Assembly (NCBI GenBank): GCA_009746045.1
Contig: RPFO01000079.1
Location: forward strand, 3,429,909 to 3,493,908
Direction of reading: 5' to 3'
From: Mesostigma viride
Taxonomy: Eukaryota > Streptophyta > Mesostigmatophyceae > Mesostigmatales > Mesostigmataceae
Length of the DNA stretch: 64,000 nucleotides
Shown here: positions 11,486-22,175 of the stretch, one piece after another
How positions within the stretch are numbered: position 1 is the stretch's first letter
How the letters are laid out: each line of letters starts with the position of its first letter
Position numbers and translations under genes: made by a program
The notes under the pieces: generated by a model
The model's input: the letters and a program-made list of their open reading frames with translations, nothing else
What the model was told of the DNA's origin: nothing
Databases searched by the model: none

Positions 11486-11582
11486 CTCCTATTGAATTGA
11501 ATTGAATTGAATTGTAACATAACTCCGTTGGGAGGATATGTAGCACATAGCCCAGAGAAGGGGCATATGGCCTATCATACAT
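11486..11582 (-). mobile_element. LINE-C 3' tail, second copy
   Basis: An (AATTG)n tail at about 11490-11514 followed by GTAACATAACTCCGTTGGGA, the LINE-C terminal hairpin, on the minus strand. It is a heavily 5'-truncated insertion next to the preceding LINE-C piece. Confidence 0.6.
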
Positions 11583-11906
11583 TCTAAGCTACTTCCTGCA
11601 AGGGTGGGAATGTAAACAACACTTGCTCTAGGTGCACTAGGGCACCTGCACCACCCAGAGTTTCAGGCAACACCCAGCTAAGGGGAGCCTGTCATAGGTG
11701 GGGAAGATCAGCACAGCTATATACAAGAGCTAGGGCATGGCTTCTCAGCAGGGAGTGACCCCCTGCATGGGCACTGCATAATTAAATAAAGCCAGGCATC
11801 ATCTGGAGGGTGGCTCATCATAGGCACACATGTACATGACTAAAAAGGCTAGGCTCAGCTGGTATAGTGCCTGTAGTAGGCGGGCATGTACAAGGCCACT
11901 GTCTAA
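11583..11906. other. No recognisable gene
   Basis: A short spacer between LINE-C tails and the ORF1 relic. No motif seen. Confidence 0.4.
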
Positions 11907-13361
11907 CTATTCTACACTACTGCTGCTGTATTCCCCTAGGCTGGGGCTGCTGGAGTCGCTGGGGCCGCGGTGGTCGAGGGGGTCGCGTGCCAGGGCTTGT
12001 GGCCGACGTAGATGGCCGCCCCCTTCCAGTACACCGGCTGGCCCGCCTTGGTCTGCCGGAGGCTGCTGGAGGTAGGTCGGCCAGAGCTCCCGTCGCCGTT
12101 GTTGCTGCGCCAGGGTCAAGTCGTCGTCCACGGTGAAGGCCCGAGTGTTCTCGAGCCGCTTGCATGCGGCGTCTGAGAAACGAAATCTTGTCCGCTGGGC
12201 TGTCAAAGACGAGAAGAAGCGGAGGCGCCCCTGCCTTACCCCGCGCGCGGGGTAGGCGGTGGGCGGTCAGCTTAATCTCACCAAGGAGGCCCATGCGTGC
12301 AAGGATTTTGCTCTCAAACGCACGTGCAAGCTTCTCGGAATTCTCACCTTCCACCATGTCGAAGTTCTTGAGTATGGCGTTGAGGCTACGCTTGGCGAGC
12401 TCGGCCTCCTCGCGCGGAGGTCAAGCGTCTGCCGTTGGAGCTGGGCTGCGACGGCGGAGGTGGTGGAGGTGGTATGTTGCTTAAGCGCATGTCCGCCCAG
12501 GTCGTGATGGGAGGAGCATCGCCGGCCAGGCCAGCAGGGGCTGGCTTGGCGGCAATGTCCTTCACCGCCTGGGCGGTGAGGCCTGCGGTGTTCTGCAGGA
12601 CCTCGATAGCGATGGCATTGTCCCTAAGACGCTGGTCGATGTCGCGGAGCTGGGCGGTGATGGAGTCGGTGGAGGCGGAGGGGGGGGTGGGGGTGGAGGC
12701 GAGGAGGGTGGCGGTGGCGGTGGGGATGGTGGGGAGCTCAGCAGCCAGCGTGCGCCCCACAGCTGCCACATCTGCAGCAAGGGGCGTCACGTGCTGTGAG
12801 AGGGCGTCGTGCCGGAGGTGGCGGAGGAAGGTGGATTCGGTAATGGGGGCGGGTTGCAGGAGGTCCGCGGCCGAGCGCTTAGTGAGGGTAAAGAGAGCTG
12901 CGAGCTGAAGGCGGGGGCGAGACCAGCCGGCCATGTTGGCTGAAGAAGGGGCGTCAGATACGCGGTCGGAAAACTTGCCGTCAGCTCCATTGCGGAAAAG
13001 GTGGGTTCTGGAATGGAATTGCTCGCACAGGGCCAGCGTGGGACCCGTAAAACTCGAGCTCCAGTATTTTGATGGATGGCAATGCGAAAAAGGCAGGCCT
13101 GTTGACGTCGAATTCGGCAAAGAGCTGATCAACGTCAAAATCACGCTCAGACCAGCCAGGTGCGCCTGGGCGACTGCGCTTTGGGTCAGGCGATGCAGAG
13201 GGCGAGGAAAGCCCGGGAGGGTTCTGGGCGACCACCAGTGCGCGACTAGTGTCACCACTGCCGTCCGGCCCTGATGGCGAAGCTGCAGCCGGAGCTGCAG
13301 ACGTATTTTCATTGCCGAGCGCAGCCGTCAGGCTGCGTTGCGTCGATGGGCGTTTGCTCAT
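11907..13361 (-). mobile_element. LINE ORF1 relic (RNA-binding protein), frameshifted
   Basis: Minus strand. It starts MSKRPSTQRSLTAAL at 13361, has a Pro/Ser-rich N terminus, a middle region with a coiled-coil-like stretch (AQLRDIDQRLRDNAIAIEVL), then SEKLARAFESKILARMGLLG, a FDSPADKISFLRRR segment and VDDDLTLAQQQRRRELWP. The same LDDDLTPAQQQQRRD block occurs at 14265-14510 and 63261-63557 and matches the layout of LINE ORF1 proteins (coiled coil, RRM-like fold, C-terminal domain). The protein is spread over three reading frames, so at least two frameshifts have inactivated it. No ORF2 follows directly. Confidence 0.72.
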
Positions 13362-13444
13362 CGTATATTGCGTACTAACTTCGGAAAATTATATCAGCAT
13401 GTGCACGCGTCGTAGAAAGACGCGTCGATTGTGATATTCACGGC

Positions 13445-13690
13445 TGAATTCGGTGCTCAAACGTGAAAGTTATGAGCTCCGCCGTTGACCAGCCATGGCT
13501 ATCTCGTGGCTCGTGGCCTTGTCACGTGATAACTTTGGCAATACTGCGTTTCAGCCGTAACCGATTATACTGGCGTGTACGTCTGAATAAAGCGCATCGA
13601 ATGCAAGTGGTCTGACCGAATTTGGGGCTCAGACGCAAAAGATCTGAGCTCCGCCGTCAGCCATACCGCCGTCAGCCATTTTCACCCTGG
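13445..13690 (-). repeat. Two diverged monomers upstream of the ORF1 relic
   Basis: Two related blocks start near 13448 and 13619 (GAATTCGGTGCTCAAACG... and GAATTTGGGGCTCAGACG..., both with GAGCTCCGCCGT), about 171 bp apart. They lie just 5' of the ORF1 start on its strand, where tandem promoter monomers occur in some LINEs. That role is inferred. Confidence 0.4.
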
Positions 13691-13767
13691 GAGTGGAGGG
13701 CTCCTATACAAAACAAATATCTTTTAGATCATAATTAGAACTGCACGACCGGACTCGCAAATATGCG

Positions 13768-13866
13768 GAGAAGATAACGGCAGGCTTGAGCTACCATGGT
13801 CCGGATTCTCCCGATTTCTGGCATGCATGTGCTGGTTACAAGTCTCCTTAATTAATTAATTAATAA
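13768..13866 (+). repeat. Dispersed module B with TTAA tail
   Basis: AGATAACGGCAGGCTTGAGC through GGTTACAAGTCTCC, then (TTAA)n at 13849-13864. The module joined directly to a LINE-A type TTAA tail supports its being a SINE body mobilised by LINE-A. Confidence 0.6.
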
Positions 13867-14264
13867 GCACGTGACTGCGTCACGTGGGTGCCAATACAGA
13901 GTAAAGGAACCTTCAACCCTATATACACAGTGAGAAGGAGGGAGGGCGCCCTAGCTTCTCTCACTGCCGCAGGTGGGCAGGCCACAGAGCGCTCTCTCCA
14001 CGGCATGGTGCCGGGGCGCAACACTGTCAGTGTGGGTGCAATACAACCAGTGCAATACCATAGGTAGGCTGACGCATAGCTTATGCTACAAATGTGAGGT
14101 GGGCTCAAGACGTCGGCTAATTAAGGCGCAAGCTGATGGCCACAAGGTGCCAGAGCTAAAAAGGTACTATAACGCTGTGCGCACGCTAATATCGTTTCAA
14201 GTGCTGTAATGCCTAAGCTATCCCATCATCGATTGCCCCCATCTAGACAACTAGCTGGAGTGCT

Positions 14265-14620
14265 CTATCCCGGGGAAGCCCGGGGGGGCTTCCACAGTTT
14301 CTTGTTGACATAGAGGTCCCCGCCCCGCCAGTACACTTGGGGCTTCTCGGGGTTGGTCTTGTGGCGGATGTAGTCGGGCCACTGATCGCGGCGTTGCTGC
14401 TGCTGGGCTGGCGTCAGGTCGTCGTCAAGCGACCAGGAGGTGTCCACCAGCTTCTTGCGGCGAGAGAGGAACCGAACTCGGGCTGTGATGTCGCTGAAGG
14501 TGAGGACCACTGGAGGGGGCCCAGCCTTGGCCCGTGGATGGGGCAGGCGGTAGGCGCCCTGCAGTATCGCACCTGGCAGCTGCCATGCGCGCCAAGAGCT
14601 GTTTCTTCAGCTCGTCGAGA
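14265..14620 (-). mobile_element. LINE ORF1 fragment (C-terminal region)
   Basis: Minus strand. It encodes ARVRFLSRRKKLVDTSWSLD then DDLTPAQQQQRRDQWPDYIR and VYWRGGDLYVNKKLW, close to the block at 63261-63557 and to the relic at 11907-13361. It is truncated at both ends, with a module B 3' end (14627-14642) immediately to its right. Confidence 0.7.
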
Positions 14621-14994
14621 AGAGGTTGTCTCCTTGATAGCAATTATCTACTCTAGATGGAATTAAAACCACTGTTAAAAGGTATAGCTAGTCAGTCGAA
14701 TTACGTTAGCCATGCCCTGTTTCCCAACGTCCAAGAACTGCATGCACACGGTGCAAAGGTAAAAATCCGGAGGACAGCACTTTCAAATGTGCGGCGGGAA
14801 CCTAGGACAGCACTTTCAAATGGCGCCCGCGACCCTAGGGCGACCTGTGCAAGTTGTCCTACGAATGCTATCCTGCGCTGCCTAATATCGTCCGTTGTGC
14901 GAGGCATACTGCCCTTATACAAAGACTCTAACGACGTATAGCTATGTGCGGCTCTTCGCGTAAGCCAGCCATAATTTCAATGAACCAGGCTACA

Positions 14995-15150
14995 CATTTC
15001 CATCTCCATTCATATTCATCATCATGAACGACTTGAAAACGCGGCCACAGATCAAAGATAACCGCATGCACGCTCGATCGAGCTACCGGCCATGGTCCGG
15101 ATTCGAGTTCTCGCGATTTCTCCTGCCTGCGGTGGTTGTCTCCTTGGCAT
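14995..15150 (+). repeat. Dispersed module B, diverged copy
   Basis: CATTTCCATCTCCATTCATA, then ATGAACGACTTGAAAACGCG, a GAGCTACCGGCCATGGTCCG block and GGTTGTCTCCTTGG. The order is the same as at 21922-22049, with small insertions. Confidence 0.55.
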
Positions 15151-15300
15151 GTACGTCCTGAAGACTTTTTAGAGCATGACGTTATATATCTTCGGTCGCA
15201 GCACATAATTTGATGGTTTGCGTGCGATTCTAATTTTACGATGTTGAGCATGCATGCATGCATACTACAATTTTTTTTTATTTTTTTTGCATGCATGACT

Positions 15301-15640
15301 GTCAATCAGGTAGACACGTCCCGTGGCGCCCCAGCACAGCTAGGGCTGCGGTCTGCTCAGCGTGCCGCCGCCAGTCCTCGATCATTCATTCCATCACGCG
15401 CCTCCGTGCGTTGGAAGAGTCACTGGGTAAACCAACTTGTGAATAGGTACCTTTCCATCCTAGCTGTTAAAACCGCCAGAAGGGGGCATATGGGACCCAC
15501 ATGCACCCCTTCTCTCGTAATCGCCTGCTGGAAAGGAAGGCCACAGTCATGTTCACTCCGGGAGAGTCTAGCAACTACTGCGGGTGCAATAAAGCTTCGA
15601 CATAGCAAACCAAGCTTCGCCGCCTCCTGACGTGGGTCAT
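15301..15640 (+). mobile_element. LINE-A coding fragment, decayed
   Basis: NQVDTSRGAPAQLGLRSAQ at 15304-15360 matches the LINE-A protein at 10120-10180, and CGCCTCCTGACGTGGG at 15620-15635 matches LINE-A further on. Unrelated sequence separates the two blocks, so this is a broken copy. Confidence 0.55.
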
Positions 15641-16624
15641 ACGTGCAGCCGCAAGTACATGCAGTAGATATCATAAGATACGAATCCTATGCACGGCCAT
15701 CTTGCTGGGGCACATGCAGTTGACAGATCGCGACCCCCGGATTGGCCCAGATGCACATATAATATTTTCCAATACTCTCAATCATTGTGCAGGAGCTTCC
15801 ATGCATGGTTGCCAGGACATCTCTATAATTCGACCCAGATGAATTCCACGAATGTACTGGCTGCTGGCCTCACTGAAACATGGAAGGACACAGTAACTTT
15901 CAGGCATTGTATGCCAAATGCTGACCTCAGACAATATTCTTACTTGACCTGTACACCACTGAACTCTTATTTCTTTGCATGCATGAACATCCACGCAAGA
16001 CAAGGCATGGAGCAAACGTAGACCTGGGCGGCATGAATTCCCCACCCACCCTTTCAGCTTTTACCACCATGTCCAGAGACCACCACACTGTGGTCATGGG
16101 TTTGATTGTATAACGCCTGCTCTGCAGGCAAACCATTCAGAGCAAAGATGCAAGGCACCTTGGCCCTCGGATGCTGGGAGACTGCCTCCCGTGCTCTGGG
16201 ATGAGAGCTGAGATACTCCGTTATTCGTGAGCCATGTACCACATGGAACCATGAAGGTAACATATGCCATAGATAATCATTTTACACCTCTCGGATCAAC
16301 CTGGCGGACTAAACTCATGGTCAAGTGCTGATCACAGGGTCCCAGGAAAGTTAATGCTTGCCCACATGTGAACTGGGCTTCCTGCCGATATGGCAACAAC
16401 AGCATGCCTGAATGCATCGTATGATGAATGCAATGTTCATGATGAATGAATGTCAGGCGTGAAAATATCACGCGCCAACCACGGGCACTAGGCTAGCAGC
16501 GCCAGCTTAAGCTGACGAATATCTGAGGCGCCTGCTTTCTCTGTACAAGTCAGCAGCACCTGCTCTAACTGAAGACAGCTGCGGCAGTGCCAGTTATCGC
16601 TGAAGGAGACCAGGGGGAGCCACC
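15641..16624. other. No recognisable gene
   Basis: The spacer between LINE relics and the 3' end of the TPR gene. It contains only short open frames with no family motifs. Confidence 0.4.
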
Positions 16625-19600
16625 TCAACTGAAGAAGACCAGCAAAGCGGTGAAGATGACCGGCAGGCCAACCATGGTGGCTGCAAGAATTCCGCTCAGC
16701 CCATCAACTGGGTCCTCCTCACCGTCCTGTTCGGGCCGGTACGCAGGCTCTGGGTTGGCGAACTTGTCCAGGTAGCCCTTGTACACACGCAGGCTCTGCA
16801 TGTCGCTCGGCTGGCTGGTCACCTTCAGCTTCTCCATGGCCTGCGGGCGCCAGCACGACACGGAAACACGGCAGGGACACACGACAGGGAAACACGGCAG
16901 CATGGAAGGGCAGGGAAACACGGCAGGGTGTGCCAGGAAATGGGAAAGATCAGCGAGGAAAGAATGCCGATAGGGTGACACAGGGGATGGGGGGGGGGGG
17001 AACATGCACATAGGAACCAAGGGCCGATACAGCGGGGTAGAAACTAGAAGAAGCAGGTTGAATAGCGACGCGGGGCGGATCCGCAATCCAACAACACGAG
17101 CAGAACCGCGTACCTAACCTTCAAGGTATGGTATCTGTAAGCACTGTTTAGGGTTTAGATAACAGAACCGCGTACCTAACCTTCAAGGTATGGTATCTGT
17201 AAGCACTGTTTCGGGTTTAGATAACAGAACCGCGTACCTAACCTTCAAGGTATGGTATCTGTAAGCACTGTTTCGGGTTTAGTAAACAGAACCGTGTACC
17301 TAACCTTCAAGGTATGGTATCTGTAAGCACTGTTTAGGGTTTAGTAAACAGAACCGCGTACCTAACCTTCAAGGTATGGTATCTGTAAGCACTGCATGTA
17401 CTGCAAACCGTTTTCAACCAAGCGTACCTTAAACCCAAACAGCAGCCGATTGGCTTTCTTTTGAATGTCAATCACAGGGTGGTTGGTCAGCGTCTTGTAG
17501 AGCTTCTGAGCCTCCTCCCCCCTGCATGGCACCGCGCAGTGCGCACAGAGGCGATCGCAACCACGCATGCGCCGCCCAGCCACGTGGCATGCATAACGTG
17601 CACCGCGGTGGCAGTAATATCAGTTATGTCCCTGGTGGCAGTGATGGCAGTGATTTGGCATGTGATGGCAGTGACTTGGCATGTGATGGCAGTGACTTGG
17701 CATGTGATGACAGTGATGGCAGGGATGGCCGGGATGGCAGGGATGGCAGGGATGGCAGGGATGGCCGGGATGGCAGGGATGGCAGTGACGGCAGTGACGG
17801 CAGTGATGGCAGTGATGGCAGTCATGGCAGTGATGGCAGTGACGGAAGTGATGGAAGTGATGGCATGCGATGGCAGTTGTCCGACCACATTCAAAAAAAG
17901 AATACGCTTGGCCTTCATTAGAGCGGGAACTAAACAATGTTATTTAATATTGTTATTTCTCTTATGATCACTATGCTTCAAACAGCCTCAACTACATCCA
18001 AGAAACTCCGGCTGTCAAGCCCACAAAAGGTCACTAAGCGCTCAGACTGCAAAAAACGGATATATGCGATGGCAAGGAACCTTGGATTCGCAGTTGGATT
18101 CGGAATTGGATGGCAAGAATCCTTTGCAATGCCGAGTCTGTGCTTAAGACAAAAACGACAGGACTAGATGCACTATCAAACGATGGCATAACCGTCACCT
18201 TCGCATAACCTTCACCTTTGCATGACCTTCAACTTTGCAAAACCTATGACTGGGGTATTGCGCTTGTTCCGGTCGCCCCAGTCCATGACATGATACATGG
18301 CATCTTCTCCCACGTACCGGCAGAGTGAGTCCAGGCAGATGGCCTTCTGCAAGGTGGCCTCGCCTCCCAGTTGATGCTGAGCCCCGCAACCAGCAAAAGG
18401 GCATGCCAGGCAACAAGGGGAAGACCACGAGACACCAGACAAGTGTTCTTGTAAGTGTACTTACTACTACGATGTACTATTGTCCTTACCCGTGGTTGCG
18501 TACGTCCTCACAACCAACCATTCAAACAGCAAATGGGCACCCGCTTAACGCACGGTGAACCATGCATTGAGACAGGCACATGACTTGTGTGCTGCCAGCG
18601 TAAGACCATGATGACTGGAAATCAAGGAATTCGAATGGATGACACCTCCTATATTATATAGTAATGTTATATAGTAATGGAATTCTCCTATATTATATAG
18701 TAATGGAATTCAAATGGATGACACCTCCTATAAAATACGTGTGACGTGAACGATGTCTAGAAACTGGATGGCTCCCAGAAAAGCACAGAGTCTGAGCGCC
18801 CTAACCAACACCATCCCCCGCCATGCCCAGTAATATCCGACTTTACCTCACCTTGGTCAATACTATGTAAGTCCCCCCCCCCCCCTCCTTTGCCGTGTAC
18901 TAACCAGACCCACCTTGACCTCCATTACCGAACTCTCCCAACCTTCCTAAGTCGTCCCTACACCAACCATCCCACCATGACCATCACCACCTGACACTTT
19001 CCACCCCGAACAGTCTTTATCCATCCCCCACCCACATACTTTATAAAGATTACCCACACCTCACACAACTTCCACTCCCACACACACCTGTGGTGGTATC
19101 ACCCCCCCCACCTCAATCCCCCAACCCCCATTACGTTGAAGGCACCTTCTCCAGCACCTTGTTGTACCTACTCACGTAGTCGCCACCCCACACCCCCTAC
19201 CTAGAGTGTCGCAAACTCCCCACTCTCTCACCTTCAACGGCGCCTTCTCCAGAACCTTGTCAAACATGTCAATGGCGTCGCGCAACTTGCCGCGGTCCAT
19301 GAGCACCGCAGCATTGTCGCAAAGCTAGGGGGGCGGGGGGGGGGGGGGGGGGGGGGTAAGGGAAGCACACACAGACACGCATAAGGGGTTAAATAGGAAA
19401 CACCCAAGCATGCAAGGGGGCGGGTAGGGGGGCACACCCAGGGGCAACACCAAGGGGTGAGGGGCAGCACACACCTCCACAACAACTATAGGCCCTGCAC
19501 ACACGCAGGAGGGGTAGAACACCCTGCATGCAACAAAGGGAACGGACCAGGAGCAAAAAAAGAGCCACGCTAAGTAACACTAACCACAGGTGGAGGACTT

Positions 19601-19666
19601 AGTGAGATCCCTGCCTATTGACTTGCACACACACACGCACACACACACACACACGCACACACACAC

Positions 19667-19705
<39 letters not shown>

Positions 19706-21018
19706 CACACACACACATGCACCCCCCCCCCACCCCCCCCCCCACCCACCCCCACCCCCACCACCACCACACACACACACACACACGCACACACACACGC
19801 ACACACACACACAGTGCACGCATGCACCACCCACCTGCTGGCATTCCTCCCGATCCTCCTCGGACCCACCTGCTGGCATTCCTCCCGATCCTCCTCGGAC
19901 CCACCTGCTGGCATTCCTCACGATCCTCCTCGGACCCACCTGCTGGCATTCCTCACGATCCTCCTCGGACAAGTCCATGCCCATCGACTTGCGGTACTCG
20001 AGCATAAGGCGAGCGACCCGCTGCTGGCGCGCCGCAGTGGCCTCCTCCGATTCTAGCGGCTGGCCCGGTTCTATATTGCGCCCCCCGCCGTACTGTGTGG
20101 CGGGTGTTAGCATCCACGGACCACAGGCGCGCGTGGGGTGGGGACGTGTTATTATCCGTGCGCACAATCAGCCCATTTCATGAGAAGAAGATGAGTCCAG
20201 GAATACTTATTTTATCGTGTGTGTGCCGCACATGACAAATGGCTGCACGTTGTGAGTCGTCGTACCAGACGCAAGTGTGGTAGCAGGCAAACATTTTTTA
20301 AAAACGCAGAGACCACCTTTCCAAATGTCTGACATAGCCCCGAGCTATCCCGCACATGTTATCAACTGCATAAGAAACTGGGACAACATTCACCATAAAC
20401 ACCTTGTCAACTGTGTAGAAATCGGGGGCCTACAAAACATGCCGGATAATTCCACAAACTTACCGACTTCGAAATATCCGACGGCCTCTCGAAAAGCCCC
20501 CACGTCGATACAAGCGGCTTGTACGCCGTCTCCTTCCCAGTATTCATGTTCCCTGTTAGAATTTCCACTTCAGGCAGGTTGTCTGGGCGCATTGAAGTGT
20601 CGACGACACCACCAGGTCCGAACCTCATATTCTGATATTCTGGAATAGCAAGTCCCTTCTTCTTCTCTTCAGGGGGGGGGGCACTCTTGGCATCGCTGTC
20701 CGTTGCACTATCCTGTACCTGAACGGGGATGCTTCCCTGGTCGGATGAGCCTCGGTCATTGCCTTCCGACGAAGAGTCTAACGCACAGGCGGCAAAATTC
20801 CTGCGCTTCTGGTATAAACTTGACGGAGGGCTACCAATCAAAGCAGAAGGCTCTGGCACGAAATCGCGTGGAGCGAACCGGGAGAAATTACACGCCGTGC
20901 ATGGAGTAATATGTGTGGCACGAAATCCCCGATTCCTTACAGGGCGAGGCTCGGCAGCAGCACCCACAACGGCCGCTGGCACATATGCCACTGCAGCAGC
21001 TTTCATAATTCCGTTCAT
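16625..21018 (-). CDS. Chloroplast-type TPR protein with C-terminal membrane anchor, 6 exons
   Basis: Exons on the minus strand: 21018-20464, 20092-19940, 19324-19232, 18376-18216, 17521-17428 and 16840-16625. All are GT-AG and in frame, giving 423 aa. Residues 1-80 (start [19 protein letters not shown], then Arg/Ser-rich) look like a chloroplast transit peptide. TPR-like helices follow: [20 protein letters not shown], then [14 protein letters not shown], and [17 protein letters not shown] joined to a RKA-like [17 protein letters not shown] segment. The C-terminal 25 residues contain one hydrophobic helix ([20 protein letters not shown]), which would anchor the protein in a membrane, presumably the thylakoid or envelope. 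The architecture resembles conserved plant and cyanobacterial TPR proteins of unknown exact function. TPRs bind protein partners, so a scaffold or assembly role is plausible. Introns 2, 3 and 5 begin with repeats copying exon-end or donor sequence. Confidence 0.82.
17082..17400. repeat. 60-bp minisatellite in TPR intron 5
   Basis: Five near-identical units of about 60 bp (GAACCGCGTACCTAACCTTC... through ...GTTTAGATAACA). Read with the gene (minus), each unit contains GGTTAG|GTACGCGG, resembling the real exon 5 donor TTTAAG|GTACGC at 17428/17427, and CTAAACCCTAAACAG, resembling CTGTTTGGGTTTAAG of the exon. The array starts about 30 nt inside the intron. Confidence 0.9.
17636..17872. repeat. 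GATGGCAGT/GATGGCAGG 9-bp minisatellite
   Basis: Tandem 9-mers and their variants in TPR intron 4. They produce spurious open frames rich in Gly-Ser-Asp on + and His-Cys on -. Confidence 0.9.
19134..19168 (-). repeat. Diverged copy of the end of TPR exon 3, inside intron 3
   Basis: TACAACAAGGTGCTGGAGAA then GGTGCCTTCAACG (minus) resembles the last 33 nt of exon 3, TTTGACAAGGTTCTGGAGAA then GGCGCCGTTGAAG. It ends in a stop-containing frame, so it is not an alternative exon. Confidence 0.5.
19625..19815. repeat. (CA)n/(CACACG)n and poly-C microsatellites
   Basis: A long CA/CACACG run interrupted by C-rich CCCCACCC tracts, in TPR intron 2. It makes spurious His-Thr and Cys-Val frames. Confidence 0.95.
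19831..19970 (-). repeat. Four 35-bp tandem copies of the exon 2 end plus its splice donor
   Basis: Units start at 19831, 19866, 19901 and 19936. Read along the TPR gene, each is TCCGAGGAGGATCGTGAGGA then ATGCCAGCAG|GTGGG (small variants). The first unit met by the gene is the true end of exon 2 with its donor; the next three repeat it inside the intron. Because 35 is not a multiple of three, use of a downstream donor would change the frame. Confidence 0.92.
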
Positions 21019-21254
21019 TATCCCGCTCGGATCGTATAAAATGCGCTTTTCCCTGCAAGATCTCTACGTACCAGGCTTCAGCCTGCTGATGCACTCAATT
21101 CTAGAGGGCCTCTCCCGCTACGATATTTAGGAGACCATCGCCAAGCGCGATGCCAGGCAAGCACGCGTCGTGTTGTCTTCGTCTCGTGTCGCTAAAATCC
21201 CTGTATCTCAAGTCCAGTGCTTCCCGTACGCCGACAGTGACTTCCGCATACATA
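21019..21254. promoter_or_regulatory. Upstream region of the TPR gene
   Basis: A 236-nt stretch 5' of the TPR start codon on its strand, up to the MITE. It presumably holds the promoter and 5' UTR, but no specific element could be assigned. Confidence 0.3.
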
Positions 21255-21904
21255 CCGTAGTGGTCCAAATCACTTTGCGTCTATCTACTTTGCGACCCCA
21301 AAACAAGGTGAAATTTAAAGTTTGCGACCCAAAATGAAGGCAAAGTTTTAGGTTTGCGAGCCGGTCGACTTGTTTAGAGTCAGTGGCTAATGTGTCTCAC
21401 TTACTTGGCCTGCGCGCCGGCTGGTTGTCTCTTTCAGTTCACTGATAGCACTCATGGTATATTACTTCATTAAAAGCCGTAAGGATTTATTAACTCAGGC
21501 GGTCATGCATGTTAGTCGGCGGCCGGGGTGCGGTGAAGTCTTGTAGCATTAGCCCTAAGGATGACTGGACCTGCAGTTAACACCCTATGGCCTTGCAGGC
21601 CGGCAGTAGCCCAGAATGTATTGAAAGTCTAGCTGCCACACGAGTCATGATCACACCGTGCAGTCTGCACAAGCCTTTGCGTGAAGTTTGAAGAAACCTT
21701 TCAAATGCAACATGGCGCAAAAGTTGTGGTGCGACGCGTTCGCTGGCCAAGTATCGTAACTTGGGCTCTAAAGGCCCGGCGCGGCGCGGCCGCGGCGCGG
21801 TAACTTTTGAACTTTGCATGCAACCCAAAATGAAGCCCATTAATAGCAGTTTGCGAGGTCGATTCTCAAAGTAGTTAGACGCAAAGTGATTTTGACCACT
21901 ACGG
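21255..21904. mobile_element. TA-flanked MITE with 38-bp terminal inverted repeats
   Basis: The left end CCGTAGTGGTCCAAATCACT then TTGCGTCTATCTACTTTG is mirrored at the right end (36 of 38 positions by eye). A TA dinucleotide lies immediately outside both ends (21253-21254 and 21905-21906), the target duplication of Tc1/mariner-type transposases. At 650 bp and with no transposase motif it is non-autonomous. Confidence 0.78.
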
Positions 21905-21921
21905 TAGATGTTTGTAGATAG

Positions 21922-22175
21922 CATTTCCATCACCATTCATCTTCATCATCCTGAACGACTCGAAAACGCGGAAAAGATAACGGCAGGCTCGAGCTACCAT
22001 GGTCCGGATTCTCCCGATTTCTGGCCTGCGCTGGTTGTCTCTTTGATAGCTGTTGTAGATATAGATTAGACCGGTAGGACTGTTTGCACCCATCCATCCA
22101 TCCATCGGGGTGAATGCTCCGTGACTCTCCAACGGGAGCACGAGTCTAAATAATTAATTAAGTAAGTAAGTAAGT
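21922..22175 (+). mobile_element. Module B joined to a LINE-A 3' UTR and tail
   Basis: Module B (21922-22049) is followed without spacer by LINE-A 3' UTR sequence (TAGATTAGACCGGTAGGA, CATC repeats), the hairpin at about 22115-22142 and a TAAT/AAGT tail. There is no LINE coding sequence, so it is either a SINE with a LINE-A tail or a severely truncated LINE-A inserted beside module B. Confidence 0.65.

Noticed and set aside
17140-17350. TTTAGGGTTTAG in each 60-bp unit, like a plant-type telomere repeat
   Set aside because: Fewer than two copies per unit, with TTTCGGG variants; more simply explained as an echo of the exon end CTGTTTGGGTTTAAG.
17082-17400. Regular 60-bp repeats resembling a CRISPR array
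   Set aside because: The whole unit is repeated with no unique spacers, no cas genes are present, and it lies in a eukaryotic intron.
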